NCBI GenBank assembly: GCA_934643185.1
Contig: CAKUBN010000077.1
Span: 1-9,624 of the forward strand
DNA from: an uncultured Eubacteriales bacterium
Lineage (GTDB): Bacteria; Bacillota; Clostridia; Oscillospirales; Acutalibacteraceae
Direction: 5' to 3'
Length of the DNA stretch: 9,624 nucleotides
Below, one piece after another: positions 1-6,455 of this stretch (the stretch's first letter is position 1; each line of letters begins with the position of its first letter). The notes under the pieces are model-generated. The model saw only the letters and a list, made by a program, of their open reading frames with translations, was not told the DNA's origin and made no database searches. Position numbers and translations under genes: made by a program.

Positions 1-623
1 GATGTCACGGCGGAAGCCACGGAAAACGCCAAAAACACACGCAAAACCGGGATGAGCACCGCGCTGCTCAAAACCGAGACGGCATTTGCCGCCGCAAGCG
101 ACAGCGCGCCGTAGGTCGGTGCTGTCACGGTGTTCCCCGCCGTGAAAAGCAGCCCCACATACACGGGCACCGCGGCAAGCAGAAAAACGGCAGCAGCATC
201 CGTCACGCGCGCGGCCTGCTCCAAAAGCGAAGCCATCGGCGAAAGCAGCGTCACGGCGGCGCACAGCGCCCCGCATACGGAAACGGCGTATGAAAGCTCC
301 TTTGCGGCGAATTCCTGCACAAGTCTGCATAGCACGCATGATGCTAGCAGTGTAAGGAGCGCCCGCGCCGGTGCTGTCCACTCCGCACGAAAGCCCTCGG
401 AAAGCGCCGAAAACAGCTTTGCCGCCGCGTCGGGCGCAGGCGTTTCCATCGGGTCGGCCCCGACATTCTGCAAAAGCGACTGTGCTTCTTCCGGCAGCGC
501 CTCCATAAGTGTATCCGCCCCGCTGTTTTGGTAGAGCTCCGCTTCGTCCGCGCGCACAGGCAGCGAAAGCAGCAGGATAAACACCGTCAAAGCCAAAAAA
601 ACGCGCAAAATCCGTTTTTTCAT
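1..623 (-). CDS. spoIIIAE: Stage III sporulation protein AE (partial, C-terminus outside window)
   Basis: Polytopic membrane component of the mother-cell SpoIIIA complex that, with forespore SpoIIQ, forms the channel across the two membranes around the engulfed forespore. The reading frame starts at ATG 623 and stays open to the window edge, giving 207 residues of a protein usually near 390-400. Residues 1-26 form a signal peptide: MKKR, a hydrophobic run, then VRA before DEAEL. A short soluble stretch follows (about 27-75), then repeated hydrophobic segments from about residue 85 on, including LLASCVLCRL and AVPVYVGLLF, typical of SpoIIIAE. The ATG overlaps the spoIIIAD stop as ATGA, and an AGGAAGTG ribosome-binding site lies 8 nt upstream inside spoIIIAD, so translation is probably coupled. 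Identification rests on position in the operon plus this topology. In B. subtilis the operon is under sigma-E. Confidence 0.93.
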   Translation of the reverse strand, partial: MKKRILRVFLALTVFILLLSLPVRADEAELYQNSGADTLMEALPEEAQSLLQNVGADPMETPAPDAAAKLFSALSEGFRAEWTAPARALLTLLASCVLCRLVQEFAAKELSYAVSVCGALCAAVTLLSPMASLLEQAARVTDAAAVFLLAAVPVYVGLLFTAGNTVTAPTYGALSLAAANAVSVLSSAVLIPVLRVFLAFSVASAVT

Positions 624-1009
624 AACAACAGCACTTCCTGCAAAAGTGAGAGAAGTCGATTCAGCAACGGCAGCGCCGTCAGCAGCACCGCTGTTTTTAC
701 GGCAAGCTCCACACCGCTTGCTATTGCCGATTCCCCCGCGTCCTTGCAAAGATCCGCCGTTATGCGCCCGATGAGCACGATGCCGAGCGCTTTTAACAGT
801 GCTCCAAACACCTCCGGCATGCCGGAAAGCTCCGCCCATTCGCGGAATGTCGAAGTCAGCGTTTCGATCTGCGGCAAAATACACAGAAAAATAAGCACCG
901 CCGCCGCAAGCGAAAACAGCAGAGCTATTTCCTTTTGCCCGCGTTTTAAAAGCGCGCCGCACACCGCTGCAAACACCGCCGCTGCCGATACCATAAGCAC
1001 CGTGCTCAT
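620..1009 (-). CDS. spoIIIAD: Stage III sporulation protein AD
   Basis: Small integral membrane protein of the SpoIIIA channel complex. It has 129 residues, close to the usual length of about 130. It is almost entirely hydrophobic, with membrane segments around residues 4-20, 27-45 and 105-125. The segment SGMPEVFGALLKALGIVLIG near residues 62-81 and the following TADLCKDAGESAIASGVELA are characteristic of this family, which is related to the shorter SpoIIIAC. Its ATG (1009-1007) overlaps the spoIIIAC stop and its TGA (622-620) overlaps the spoIIIAE start, both as ATGA. No strong ribosome-binding site precedes it, which fits re-initiation by ribosomes finishing spoIIIAC. Confidence 0.95.
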   Translation of the reverse strand: MSTVLMVSAAAVFAAVCGALLKRGQKEIALLFSLAAAVLIFLCILPQIETLTSTFREWAELSGMPEVFGALLKALGIVLIGRITADLCKDAGESAIASGVELAVKTAVLLTALPLLNRLLSLLQEVLLL

Positions 1010-1200
1010 AGCCCAAACACCGATTTAATCGTATCGAACAGCGTGCTGATCTGCGTGATGAGCATCGTCAGCACCACAATGAGCCCCGCAAGCGTCGTCA
1101 TCATAGCCTGCTCCTCCCGCCCGGAGCGAATGAGCAGCTGGTTCAAAACGGCCACAAGTATGCCGATGGCGGCGATCTTGAAGATCAGATCTACATCCAT
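1006..1200 (-). CDS. spoIIIAC: Stage III sporulation protein AC
   Basis: Very small membrane protein (64 residues; B. subtilis homologue 68) of the SpoIIIA complex. It starts MDVDLIFKIAAIGILVAVLN and has two membrane helices, about residues 5-23 and 33-52, joined by the family-typical polar linker LIRSGREEQA. The frame is open upstream to 1278, but ATG 1200 is clearly the start. It has a purine-rich ribosome-binding site (GGAAAGGAAAG) just upstream and aligns with the family N-terminus, whereas an upstream start would place arginine-rich junk in front of the first helix and overlap spoIIIAB. There are 23 nt between the spoIIIAB stop and this start. Confidence 0.95.
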   Translation of the reverse strand: MDVDLIFKIAAIGILVAVLNQLLIRSGREEQAMMTTLAGLIVVLTMLITQISTLFDTIKSVFGL

Positions 1201-1223
1201 AGCTTTGCTTTCCTTTCCGGCTG

Positions 1224-1700
1224 TTACAGCAAAATGAGGGCGGCGGAAACGCCGACAAACAGTCCCAGCGCCACGCACAATCTGCCTTTCTGGGCAAGGC
1301 TTTGCTCGGCGGCTAAAAGTGCGCTGCGCACGCGGCCTTCATGCAGCGCAAAGTACGCCATTTGCCCATCGAGGTCGGTCTTGCCGAATCCATCGATAAA
1401 CGCGGTGCACAGCGCTTCATCCCCGCGGTATGTAAAAAATGCATGTGCCGCCGCTTTAAACGCCGCTGTGCAATCCATGTTTTCAGAAAGCACCCACACG
1501 CGCCCCAAAAAAGCGTTTTCGCGGCACAGAGAGAGCAGCGCGTACAGGTCGCCCGCCGTATAGGCCGCGGCGTTTTTCAACGCAAAAAGCGCTTCCAAGA
1601 AGATGTTCAGTTCTTTTTCACGCATTTTTAGCCGCGCAGATACCGATGACCCGGCGGTCGCCGCGCACAGAACAATCAGGATCGCCGCCGTTGTTTTCAA
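1224..1700 (-). CDS. spoIIIAB: Stage III sporulation protein AB
   Basis: Bitopic membrane protein of the SpoIIIA complex, thought to work with the SpoIIIAA ATPase. From the proposed TTG start it has 158 residues (B. subtilis about 170). It begins MKTTAAILIVLCAATAGSSV (helix 1), has a helical soluble domain rich in alanine, glutamate and leucine (about 25-135), and ends in a second helix ALGLFVGVSAALILL at the extreme C-terminus. That layout is diagnostic of SpoIIIAB. The start is uncertain. TTG 1700 is preferred because an excellent ribosome-binding site (GGGTGATC) ends 3 nt before it and the protein then aligns with the family N-terminus. GTG 1709, three codons upstream, is the alternative. 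Either start lies inside the 3' end of spoIIIAA, giving an 83-92 nt overlap. The frame runs open further upstream, but that part is antisense-like sequence rich in Arg, Cys and Trp and is rejected. Confidence 0.88.
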   Translation of the reverse strand: MKTTAAILIVLCAATAGSSVSARLKMREKELNIFLEALFALKNAAAYTAGDLYALLSLCRENAFLGRVWVLSENMDCTAAFKAAAHAFFTYRGDEALCTAFIDGFGKTDLDGQMAYFALHEGRVRSALLAAEQSLAQKGRLCVALGLFVGVSAALILL

Positions 1701-2595
1701 GAAGATCACCCGCCAAAAACAGCTTTTCCACTTTCGTCGGTGCACTTCGCCCGTGCAGCAGTGCCACCGTTTCAAACGCGCCGAGCGACAGAATCCCGCG
1801 GCACAGCGGTCGGCAACACAGCTCGTGTACACTGCCCGCGTGGATGCTCGCAATCAGCGCCACCCCTGAAAACGATGCCGAACGTATCGCCGAAAGATCG
1901 TTTTCGCCGAGCTCATCGCAGACGATGTACTCCGGTGAAAGACACCGCACCGCGTGCGAAAGCCCCTCCTGCTTCGGGTAGCCCTGCAAAATATCCGTGC
2001 ACGCGCCGAGGTCAAACCCGTCCGCACTCAGCTCAAACCGCTCGTCAAGCACCACCACGCGGTGTCCCACCGTACCGATATATCGTGCAATGTCCCGCAG
2101 CAGCGTCGTTTTGCCCGAGGACGGCGCGCCCGCAAGCAGCAGCCCGCGGCTGAGGTCTACGCCGTAGCGCAGCACCTCCTCTGCACAGCCGCGCTTCTCC
2201 CGCGGGATACGCACAGAAAGACTCGTCACGTCGCGCACCGTTTTGATGCCGCCCTTTTCGATCACCGCCGTACCGCCGATACCCACCCGCAGCGCGCGGT
2301 CTGCGGAGACGAATCCGCCGCGAATCTCCTCCATGTGACTGTAAACAGAATATCCGCACAGCCGCAAAAAGATCTCCTCCACGTCCTCGCGTGTCGCTGT
2401 CACATTGTTTTGCGAAAAATACTGCGCCGTGTCGCCGTCTTCCCGCAAAAACAAAATGCGGTCGCCGCAGCACAGCAACACAGGCTTATCCACACTGATA
2501 CGAATGTCAAACACCGCATCGCGCACCGCCTGCGGCACCTTTTCAAGCATCGGTGTAAAGCGCCCGAGCGGGCGGATCGCCTTTTCAAAATCCAT
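1618..2595 (-). CDS. spoIIIAA: Stage III sporulation protein AA, SpoIIIA complex ATPase
   Basis: Cytosolic ATPase of the mother cell, related to type II/IV secretion ATPases, thought to energise the SpoIIIA-SpoIIQ channel. It has 325 residues, against 307 in B. subtilis. The N-terminal region (about 1-130) carries the family pattern GYSVYSHMEEIRGGFV. The P-loop is GAPSSGKT at 156-163. The VVVLDER motif (D184, E185) and the IVCDELGE motif (D227, E228) are the acidic strands of the ATPase, and a conserved His lies in IASIHAG (H252). ATG 2595 is chosen over the in-frame GTG at 2604 because AAAGGTG lies 6 nt before the ATG, while GTG 2604 sits inside that ribosome-binding site. The last 25 or so residues (after about 300: Asn, Gly, Asp, Cys and Arg rich) look like an added tail read through the start of spoIIIAB. 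Confidence 0.95.
   Translation of the reverse strand: MDFEKAIRPLGRFTPMLEKVPQAVRDAVFDIRISVDKPVLLCCGDRILFLREDGDTAQYFSQNNVTATREDVEEIFLRLCGYSVYSHMEEIRGGFVSADRALRVGIGGTAVIEKGGIKTVRDVTSLSVRIPREKRGCAEEVLRYGVDLSRGLLLAGAPSSGKTTLLRDIARYIGTVGHRVVVLDERFELSADGFDLGACTDILQGYPKQEGLSHAVRCLSPEYIVCDELGENDLSAIRSASFSGVALIASIHAGSVHELCCRPLCRGILSLGAFETVALLHGRSAPTKVEKLFLAGDLLENNGGDPDCSVRGDRRVIGICAAKNA
1704..1713 (-). promoter_or_regulatory. Ribosome-binding site of spoIIIAB inside spoIIIAA
   Basis: On the minus strand this reads GCGGGTGATC, matching 8 of 10 positions of the anti-Shine-Dalgarno complement GGAGGTGATC. It is followed by TTC and then TTG 1700. It decides the TTG start of spoIIIAB and lies inside the spoIIIAA coding sequence, so its bases must serve both purposes. 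Confidence 0.6.
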
Positions 2596-2628
2596 CGCAC
2601 ACACCTTTCTTTCCGCTCCGTATGCCCA

Positions 2629-2657
2629 ATTCTATGGACGTGCCGCCGGGTTTAGAA
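2629..2657 (-). promoter_or_regulatory. Weak sigma-E-like promoter candidate for spoIIIA operon
   Basis: Reading leftward there is CATAGAAT (2636-2629), which matches 7 of 8 bases of the sigma-E -10 pattern CATACAAT. It is 33 nt upstream of the spoIIIAA ATG. The -35 region 14 nt further upstream (TTCTAAA) is a poor match. spoIIIA is a sigma-E operon in B. subtilis, so a promoter is expected here, but the sequence support is thin. The rest of 2596-2752 shows no other gene or clear element. Confidence 0.25.
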
Positions 2658-2752
2658 CCAAAGTGGAAAAAACGGGCCATCGCCTTTTCATAAACGTGCC
2701 TTTATGCCTTTGAAAAGTGTGCCCGAAATCCGCCGCGATTTTTCAAACATGA

Positions 2753-2791
2753 AAAGCACCCTGCAAGGCCAAAAGCTTTACAAGGTGCTTT
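2753..2791 (-). terminator. Rho-independent terminator after thiD
   Basis: A 39-nt inverted repeat begins 19 nt past the thiD stop. On the minus strand the arms are AAAGCACCTTGTAAAGC and GCCTTGCAGGGTGCTTT, with loop TTTTG. That is 17 pairs with one A-C mismatch and a few G-U pairs. It runs into CTTTTC, so the U-tract is short. The plus-strand version also ends in T-rich sequence (GCTTTCTCT), but no plus-strand gene reads into it. Confidence 0.7.
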
Positions 2792-2809
2792 CTCTATGGA
2801 GCAAGCTAT

Positions 2810-3610
2810 TTACTTTGGAAGTCCGCTTTGATACAAGCTGTAAAAGTGGTTCGTCGGCCCCGCGCCGTGCCCGAGCTCGAGCGCGTGCTCGATGGCGCAC
2901 GTCATATAGTCTTTCGCACGCTTCACCGCTTCAGCGGGTGCATATCCAAGCGCCAAATTCGAGGCAATAGCGGAAGACAGTGTGCACCCTGTGCCGTGCG
3001 TGTTCTTCGTTTGAATGCGTTTCGCTGTAAAGCTTATATACTGTTCACCATCGAACAGTATATCGATCGGGTCGCCTGCAAAGTGTCCTCCCTTTACAAG
3101 CACAGCTTTACAGCCCATTGTGTAAATCAACTTTGCTGCAGCACACATATCGTTTTCCGTCTCAATGTGCATCCCGGTGATTTCCTCCGCCTCGGGAATA
3201 TTCGGTGTCAGCACGTCGGCGAGCGGCAAAATTTCCGCTTTGAATGTCTCAATCGACTGCGGAGCCATCAGTGCCGTTCCGTCTTTCGCATACATCACAG
3301 GGTCAACAACGACGTTCTTCGGACAGTATTTGCGCAGCTTTTCCGCCACAGCAGACATCACCTCCGGCGTCGGCAGCATGCCAATCTTCACGGCGTCCGT
3401 ACCGATATCTTCATAGATTGCGTCCACCTGCGCGCGGACAATCTCCGGCGCAATATCCTGCTTTTTCAGCACATGCACGGTGTTTTCCGCCACGACGGAT
3501 ACGATCACGCTCATCGCGTACACGCCGTGTGCGGACATTGTCTTGATATCCGCCTGAATACCCGCGCCGCCGGAGCAATCCGACCCGGCGATGGTCAGTA
3601 CGCGCTTCAT
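2810..3610 (-). CDS. thiD: ThiD-family hydroxymethylpyrimidine / phosphomethylpyrimidine kinase
   Basis: Ribokinase-fold kinase of the ThiD/PdxK family. Classical ThiD phosphorylates HMP and then HMP-phosphate to the pyrophosphate used by ThiE for thiamine. The protein has 266 residues, normal for the family. The N-terminal signature LTIAGSDCSGGAGIQADIKT (5-24) is present, as are VVVDPVMYAKDG (100-111), LTPNIPEAEEITG (134-146), LVKGGH (171-176) and the active-site loop KNTHGTGCTLSSA with Cys209 (202-214). E. coli ThiD has Gln at its HMP contact within LVAQNT; here the matching residue in VVAENT is Glu42. Related proteins can act on pyridoxal, so vitamin B6 salvage is an alternative role. ATG 3610 matches the family N-terminus (MKR). 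ATG 3619 overlaps the GH32 stop as TGATG and is possible, as no strong ribosome-binding site decides it. It is the second gene of a two-gene operon. I see no TPP riboswitch. Confidence 0.85.
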   Translation of the reverse strand: MKRVLTIAGSDCSGGAGIQADIKTMSAHGVYAMSVIVSVVAENTVHVLKKQDIAPEIVRAQVDAIYEDIGTDAVKIGMLPTPEVMSAVAEKLRKYCPKNVVVDPVMYAKDGTALMAPQSIETFKAEILPLADVLTPNIPEAEEITGMHIETENDMCAAAKLIYTMGCKAVLVKGGHFAGDPIDILFDGEQYISFTAKRIQTKNTHGTGCTLSSAIASNLALGYAPAEAVKRAKDYMTCAIEHALELGHGAGPTNHFYSLYQSGLPK

Positions 3611-3618
3611 TGCACGCA

Positions 3619-5133
3619 TCACAGCGAAAGCTCGGAAACTGTGAGGTTCTGCACCTCAACGGGATCCTCGGCGTGGATCGTGAACGTCGGCTTCGTCTCA
3701 TCCAGCACATGCGCGATGACCGTGTTTGCAACGCCGTTCAAATAAATCTCTACGCTGTTTGTATCGGTAATGATGTCCACCTTCATCGGCTCGTTTTTCA
3801 GGCGCGGCAATATGGATTCTCCGCAGGTCAGACCGTTTTTGTCGAGCTTCATCTCAAGGCCATACAAACTGCATGTAAGGTTGCCTTCCTTTACAGTAAA
3901 GGAGATGCGGCAGGTCTTGCTGCCGAGCTCGTGCGTGCAGTGTGTCAATGTAAAGTCATCAAGCTTGTCAGATTTTACAACCAGATTTTCTGTGCTCTTG
4001 ATCGGCAGCGCAGAGAGATAGTAGCGGTCGCCGTGCTTTTTCAGCGTCATTTCGGTCGGCGTACACATGGAGCCGTTGAACGGCGCGCCGGGAATATCGC
4101 TGCGGTTCCACGCAAAGCGGATGACCGGCTTGCCCGGCTCGTAGTAATACGTCTGCGCCGCATACGACTGCGAGTTATACGAAAGCTGCCCGACCGACTG
4201 AATCGGCTGGTAAAGGCCGTTTTCATCAAAATCGCCGACAAAATACATGTCATGCGCACCGGAATAGACCCACAGCGTTCTGCCGTCATCTGCTGTAAGC
4301 GGATAGAGATCCGGGCACTCGTCATCACCGGGCAGGTCAAATTTCTGCAGAAGATCCCAATGCAGTAAGTCCTGCGACGTGAAGATTGCGTAGGTGCGCT
4401 CCACAAAATACAGTGCCATCAGCCAGCGCGCGCGCTTTGCGTCGTAAATAACCTTCGGGTCGCGGTTGCCGGGTGCGATCTCGTCGATCAGCGGATTTTT
4501 GTCATACTTTTTCAGCGTTTTACCGCCGTCTGTGCTATACGCAAGGCACTGTGTGCTCTTTTTTTCGCCCGCGCAGGTGTAAAAGAACAAAATTGGCGTT
4601 TCATCGCCTTCCTTGAGGCCGGAAACATTGTTGTGATCGACTACCGCACAGCCGGAAAACATTGCGCCGTCCATGTCAAGGAACATCGCTTCTTCCTTAT
4701 ATTCCCAGTGGAAAAGATCCGGGCTCACGGCGTGACCCCAATGCATGTTGCCCCACAGTCTGCCGTAGGGATTGTGCTGGTAGAAAAGGTGATACTGTCC
4801 GCCGTAAAAGCACAGACCGTTCGGATCGTTGATCCAGCCGCGCTCCGCTGTAAAGTGCAGCTGCGGGCGCAAGACGGTCTCTTCCGCCGTAAGCGGCATC
4901 ATGGCATCCTCAAACACCGGTGTAAATGCGCACTCCGGCTCTACCGTGACGGACATCGTCTTACCAAGGTAATCGCGCAGGTCGGCATAATAAACCGCAT
5001 CTGCGTTTTCTTCCGTATAAACGGCATCGAACTTATAAACCGGTGTGCCGTTTTCAGAAAAAGTAAATTTGTGCGAAGTGCCGTCAAATTTCACCGGCAC
5101 GCGTAGAAAACGTTTGCTGACTGTAATTTCCAT
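3619..5133 (-). CDS. Glycoside hydrolase family 32 beta-fructosidase (levanase/inulinase/sucrase type)
   Basis: Hydrolyses terminal beta-fructofuranosyl residues from fructo-oligosaccharides, inulin, levan or sucrose. It has 504 residues. An N-terminal beta-rich extension of about 90 residues resembles the accessory domain found in front of many bacterial GH32 enzymes. The five-bladed propeller then begins with WINDPNG (100-106, nucleophile Asp103). FSG is at 159-161, the transition-state motif NRDP at 223-226, and the acid/base motif ECPDLY at 272-277 (Glu272). From about 385 a C-terminal beta-sandwich follows. All three catalytic residues are present, so it should be active. There is no signal peptide or membrane anchor, implying a cytosolic enzyme acting on imported short fructans. 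No transporter, PTS or fructokinase lies nearby. ATG 5133 has a good ribosome-binding site (AAAGGAGC, 8 nt upstream). Exact substrate cannot be read from the sequence. Confidence 0.95.
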   Translation of the reverse strand: MEITVSKRFLRVPVKFDGTSHKFTFSENGTPVYKFDAVYTEENADAVYYADLRDYLGKTMSVTVEPECAFTPVFEDAMMPLTAEETVLRPQLHFTAERGWINDPNGLCFYGGQYHLFYQHNPYGRLWGNMHWGHAVSPDLFHWEYKEEAMFLDMDGAMFSGCAVVDHNNVSGLKEGDETPILFFYTCAGEKKSTQCLAYSTDGGKTLKKYDKNPLIDEIAPGNRDPKVIYDAKRARWLMALYFVERTYAIFTSQDLLHWDLLQKFDLPGDDECPDLYPLTADDGRTLWVYSGAHDMYFVGDFDENGLYQPIQSVGQLSYNSQSYAAQTYYYEPGKPVIRFAWNRSDIPGAPFNGSMCTPTEMTLKKHGDRYYLSALPIKSTENLVVKSDKLDDFTLTHCTHELGSKTCRISFTVKEGNLTCSLYGLEMKLDKNGLTCGESILPRLKNEPMKVDIITDTNSVEIYLNGVANTVIAHVLDETKPTFTIHAEDPVEVQNLTVSELSL

Positions 5134-5197
5134 AAGCTCAAGCTCCTTTAGCCGTTATCGGCGCATTAAAATGTATGCACCACATTTATTCGAGGAT

Positions 5198-5226
5198 ATT
5201 GTAGCACACCGCGCGAAAAATGTCAT
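5198..5226 (-). promoter_or_regulatory. Sigma-A promoter of the GH32-thiD operon
   Basis: On the minus strand: -35 ATGACA (5226-5221), a spacer of exactly 17 nt, and -10 TACAAT (5203-5198) preceded by TGC, i.e. an extended -10. It implies a 5' leader of about 55-60 nt before ATG 5133. Quality is high for vegetative expression. Confidence 0.75.
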
Positions 5227-5239
5227 GCATATTTTGCTT

Positions 5240-5253
5240 AAATTTGCGAATTT
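5240..5253. repeat. Small palindrome upstream of the GH32 promoter (possible operator)
   Basis: AAATTTGCGAATTT is an inverted repeat with 5-bp arms (AAATT/AATTT) around TGCG, centred about 20 bp upstream of the -35 box of the GH32 promoter and inside the divergent spacer with ytvI. Size and position would suit a LacI-type or other sugar regulator site, but no regulator gene is in the window and AT-rich palindromes arise by chance. Confidence 0.3.
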
Positions 5254-5277
5254 TTCCGCCGCGCAAAGCCAAACTAT
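5248..5277 (+). promoter_or_regulatory. Speculative sigma-E-like promoter for ytvI
   Basis: GAATTTTT near 5248-5255 and CAAACTAT at 5270-5277 are spaced about 14 nt apart and loosely resemble the sigma-E -35 and -10 pattern. The -10 matches 6 of 8 bases of CATACAAT. It would place the transcript start about 30 nt before GTG 5315. No good sigma-A promoter is visible on the plus strand in this spacer. Support is weak. Confidence 0.2.
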
Positions 5278-5314
5278 GTGCGCTGCAGATGTGTAAAGGA
5301 AAGGCGGTGCAAAG

Positions 5315-6361
5315 GTGGCAAAGCGCGTTTGGAAATTTGTAAAAAGCAAAAAGATATTTATCGTATTACTAATACTGTATACGGTTGTCTTTATTTTGGC
5401 GGTTCGATTTATTTTTCATATTCTCCCAATTTTGCTTGGCGGGTTGCTCGGGTGGATCACAGCACCGCTATGCCGCCTGCTGGAAAAACGGCTGCATCTC
5501 TCCCATAAGCGCGCCGCACTTTGCACTGTTGTCGCCGTTTATAGTGTTTCGCTCGTCCTTCTTGCATTGCTTTTCACGCGGCTCATCAGGGAAAGCGCCG
5601 CGTTTTTTGCTTCCGGGCGATACTTTCGCTACGAAGCACTCGCCCCCGCCGTGCGGTCGTTTTTGGAGCGCACATGGCAGGAATTGCCGCAGTGGATCTC
5701 CGCTGCGCAGAAGAATTTTTCGGGTAACATGGGTGCCGCCATGCCCGCGCTGCAAGGCACTGTAAAAGCGATTTTGCTGCTGCCTGCCGTGTTTTTGACG
5801 CTCATGCTCATCCCGGTTTTTGCGTATCTCACCCTGCTGTACCGTGAAAATTTGCTGTCACTTTTAAAGAAGCTCATCGGCGAAAAGTACGTAGAAAACC
5901 TGCAAAAATCCGCAAAAAGCGAATCTTCCGTCGGGTTTGTTTCCGCCTATGCACTCATTTACACCATCACGTTTGCGGAAAGCTTTGTGATGCTCCACCT
6001 GCTGCGCATGGAATACCCGCTGATGACTGCCGCCGTTGTGACGGTCTCCGATATTTTCCCGGTCTTTGGGCCGGGAACTGTTTTGCTGCCGCTCGCCGTT
6101 TACCGATTGTTATGCGGCAGTGCGGCGCAAGCACTCGGGCTCTTCATCGGGTGGATCATTCTAAGCGTCATTCGGCAGATTATTGAGCCGAAGCTGCTCG
6201 CCAAAATGACGCGCACCCCGCCCGCCGTGATGCTTTTCGCTGTGTATTGCAGCCTTATCAGCCGCAATTTTTGGCTCATCCCCTACACCGGCACTTTTTT
6301 CATGCTGATTGGCATGTTGAAAAAAGCCGGAATACTAACAGTAAAATCCAAATCAATATAA
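5315..6361 (+). CDS. ytvI: YtvI-like sporulation integral membrane protein (AI-2E transporter family)
   Basis: Polytopic membrane protein of the AI-2E/PerM family, 348 residues; B. subtilis YtvI is about 370. Membrane segments lie around 14-32, 34-50, 68-90, 150-178, 205-230, 235-262, 270-290 and 300-336. The soluble stretch at about 93-148 is the amphipathic region typical of the family. The most informative segment is VTVSDIFPVFGPGTVLLPLA (242-261), followed by IIEPKLLAKMTRTPP (289-303). This combination fits the YtvI subgroup seen in spore formers rather than export permeases of the PerM type. The start is GTG 5315, with AAAGGCGG about 7 nt upstream. It is the only plus-strand gene, divergent from the GH32 operon and convergent with the GNAT gene. 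Its transported substrate, if any, is unknown. The name rests on motif memory, not a search. Confidence 0.82.
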   Translation: MAKRVWKFVKSKKIFIVLLILYTVVFILAVRFIFHILPILLGGLLGWITAPLCRLLEKRLHLSHKRAALCTVVAVYSVSLVLLALLFTRLIRESAAFFASGRYFRYEALAPAVRSFLERTWQELPQWISAAQKNFSGNMGAAMPALQGTVKAILLLPAVFLTLMLIPVFAYLTLLYRENLLSLLKKLIGEKYVENLQKSAKSESSVGFVSAYALIYTITFAESFVMLHLLRMEYPLMTAAVVTVSDIFPVFGPGTVLLPLAVYRLLCGSAAQALGLFIGWIILSVIRQIIEPKLLAKMTRTPPAVMLFAVYCSLISRNFWLIPYTGTFFMLIGMLKKAGILTVKSKSI

Positions 6362-6393
6362 ATTAAAAACCGCAAATTTACAAAAGCAAAACT

Positions 6394-6435
6394 TCAAAAT
6401 ACCATTTTAAAATTATTGTATTTTGATAAAATACA
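6394..6435. terminator. AT-rich overlapping hairpins in the convergent spacer
   Basis: Two perfect but mutually exclusive stems share GTATTTT. TCAAAATAC (6394-6402) can pair with GTATTTTGA (6418-6426), and TGTATTTT (6417-6424) can pair with AAAATACA (6428-6435, loop GAT). They sit between the converging ytvI and GNAT genes, where a bidirectional terminator is expected. The stems are nearly all A-T, so as terminators they are weak. The rest of 6362-6455 is featureless AT-rich sequence. Confidence 0.3.
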
Positions 6436-6455
6436 TTCAAAAATCGAAAGCGCCG

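Noticed and set aside
1201..1278. Upstream extension of spoIIIAC to a 90-residue protein
   Set aside because: The extra residues are Arg-rich, overlap the spoIIIAB 3' end, and the ribosome-binding site and family length both point to ATG 1200.
1710..1853. Upstream extension of spoIIIAB to 209 residues
   Set aside because: The added part is Cys-, Arg- and Trp-rich shadow sequence of spoIIIAA in another frame, and it would bury the first membrane helix inside the protein.
2810..3610. The kinase next to GH32 as a fructokinase
   Set aside because: It has the ThiD GSDxSGGAGIQAD start and the HGTGCT active-site loop with Cys, not the GAGD catalytic motif of PfkB fructokinases.
2828..3745. 305-codon plus-strand open frame opposite thiD
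   Set aside because: Rich in His, Arg and Cys with no recognisable motif, and fully antisense to a well-supported kinase gene.
5134..5197. TPP riboswitch in front of the GH32-thiD operon
   Set aside because: The leader is only about 60 nt and lacks the CUGAGA and ACCUGA core elements.
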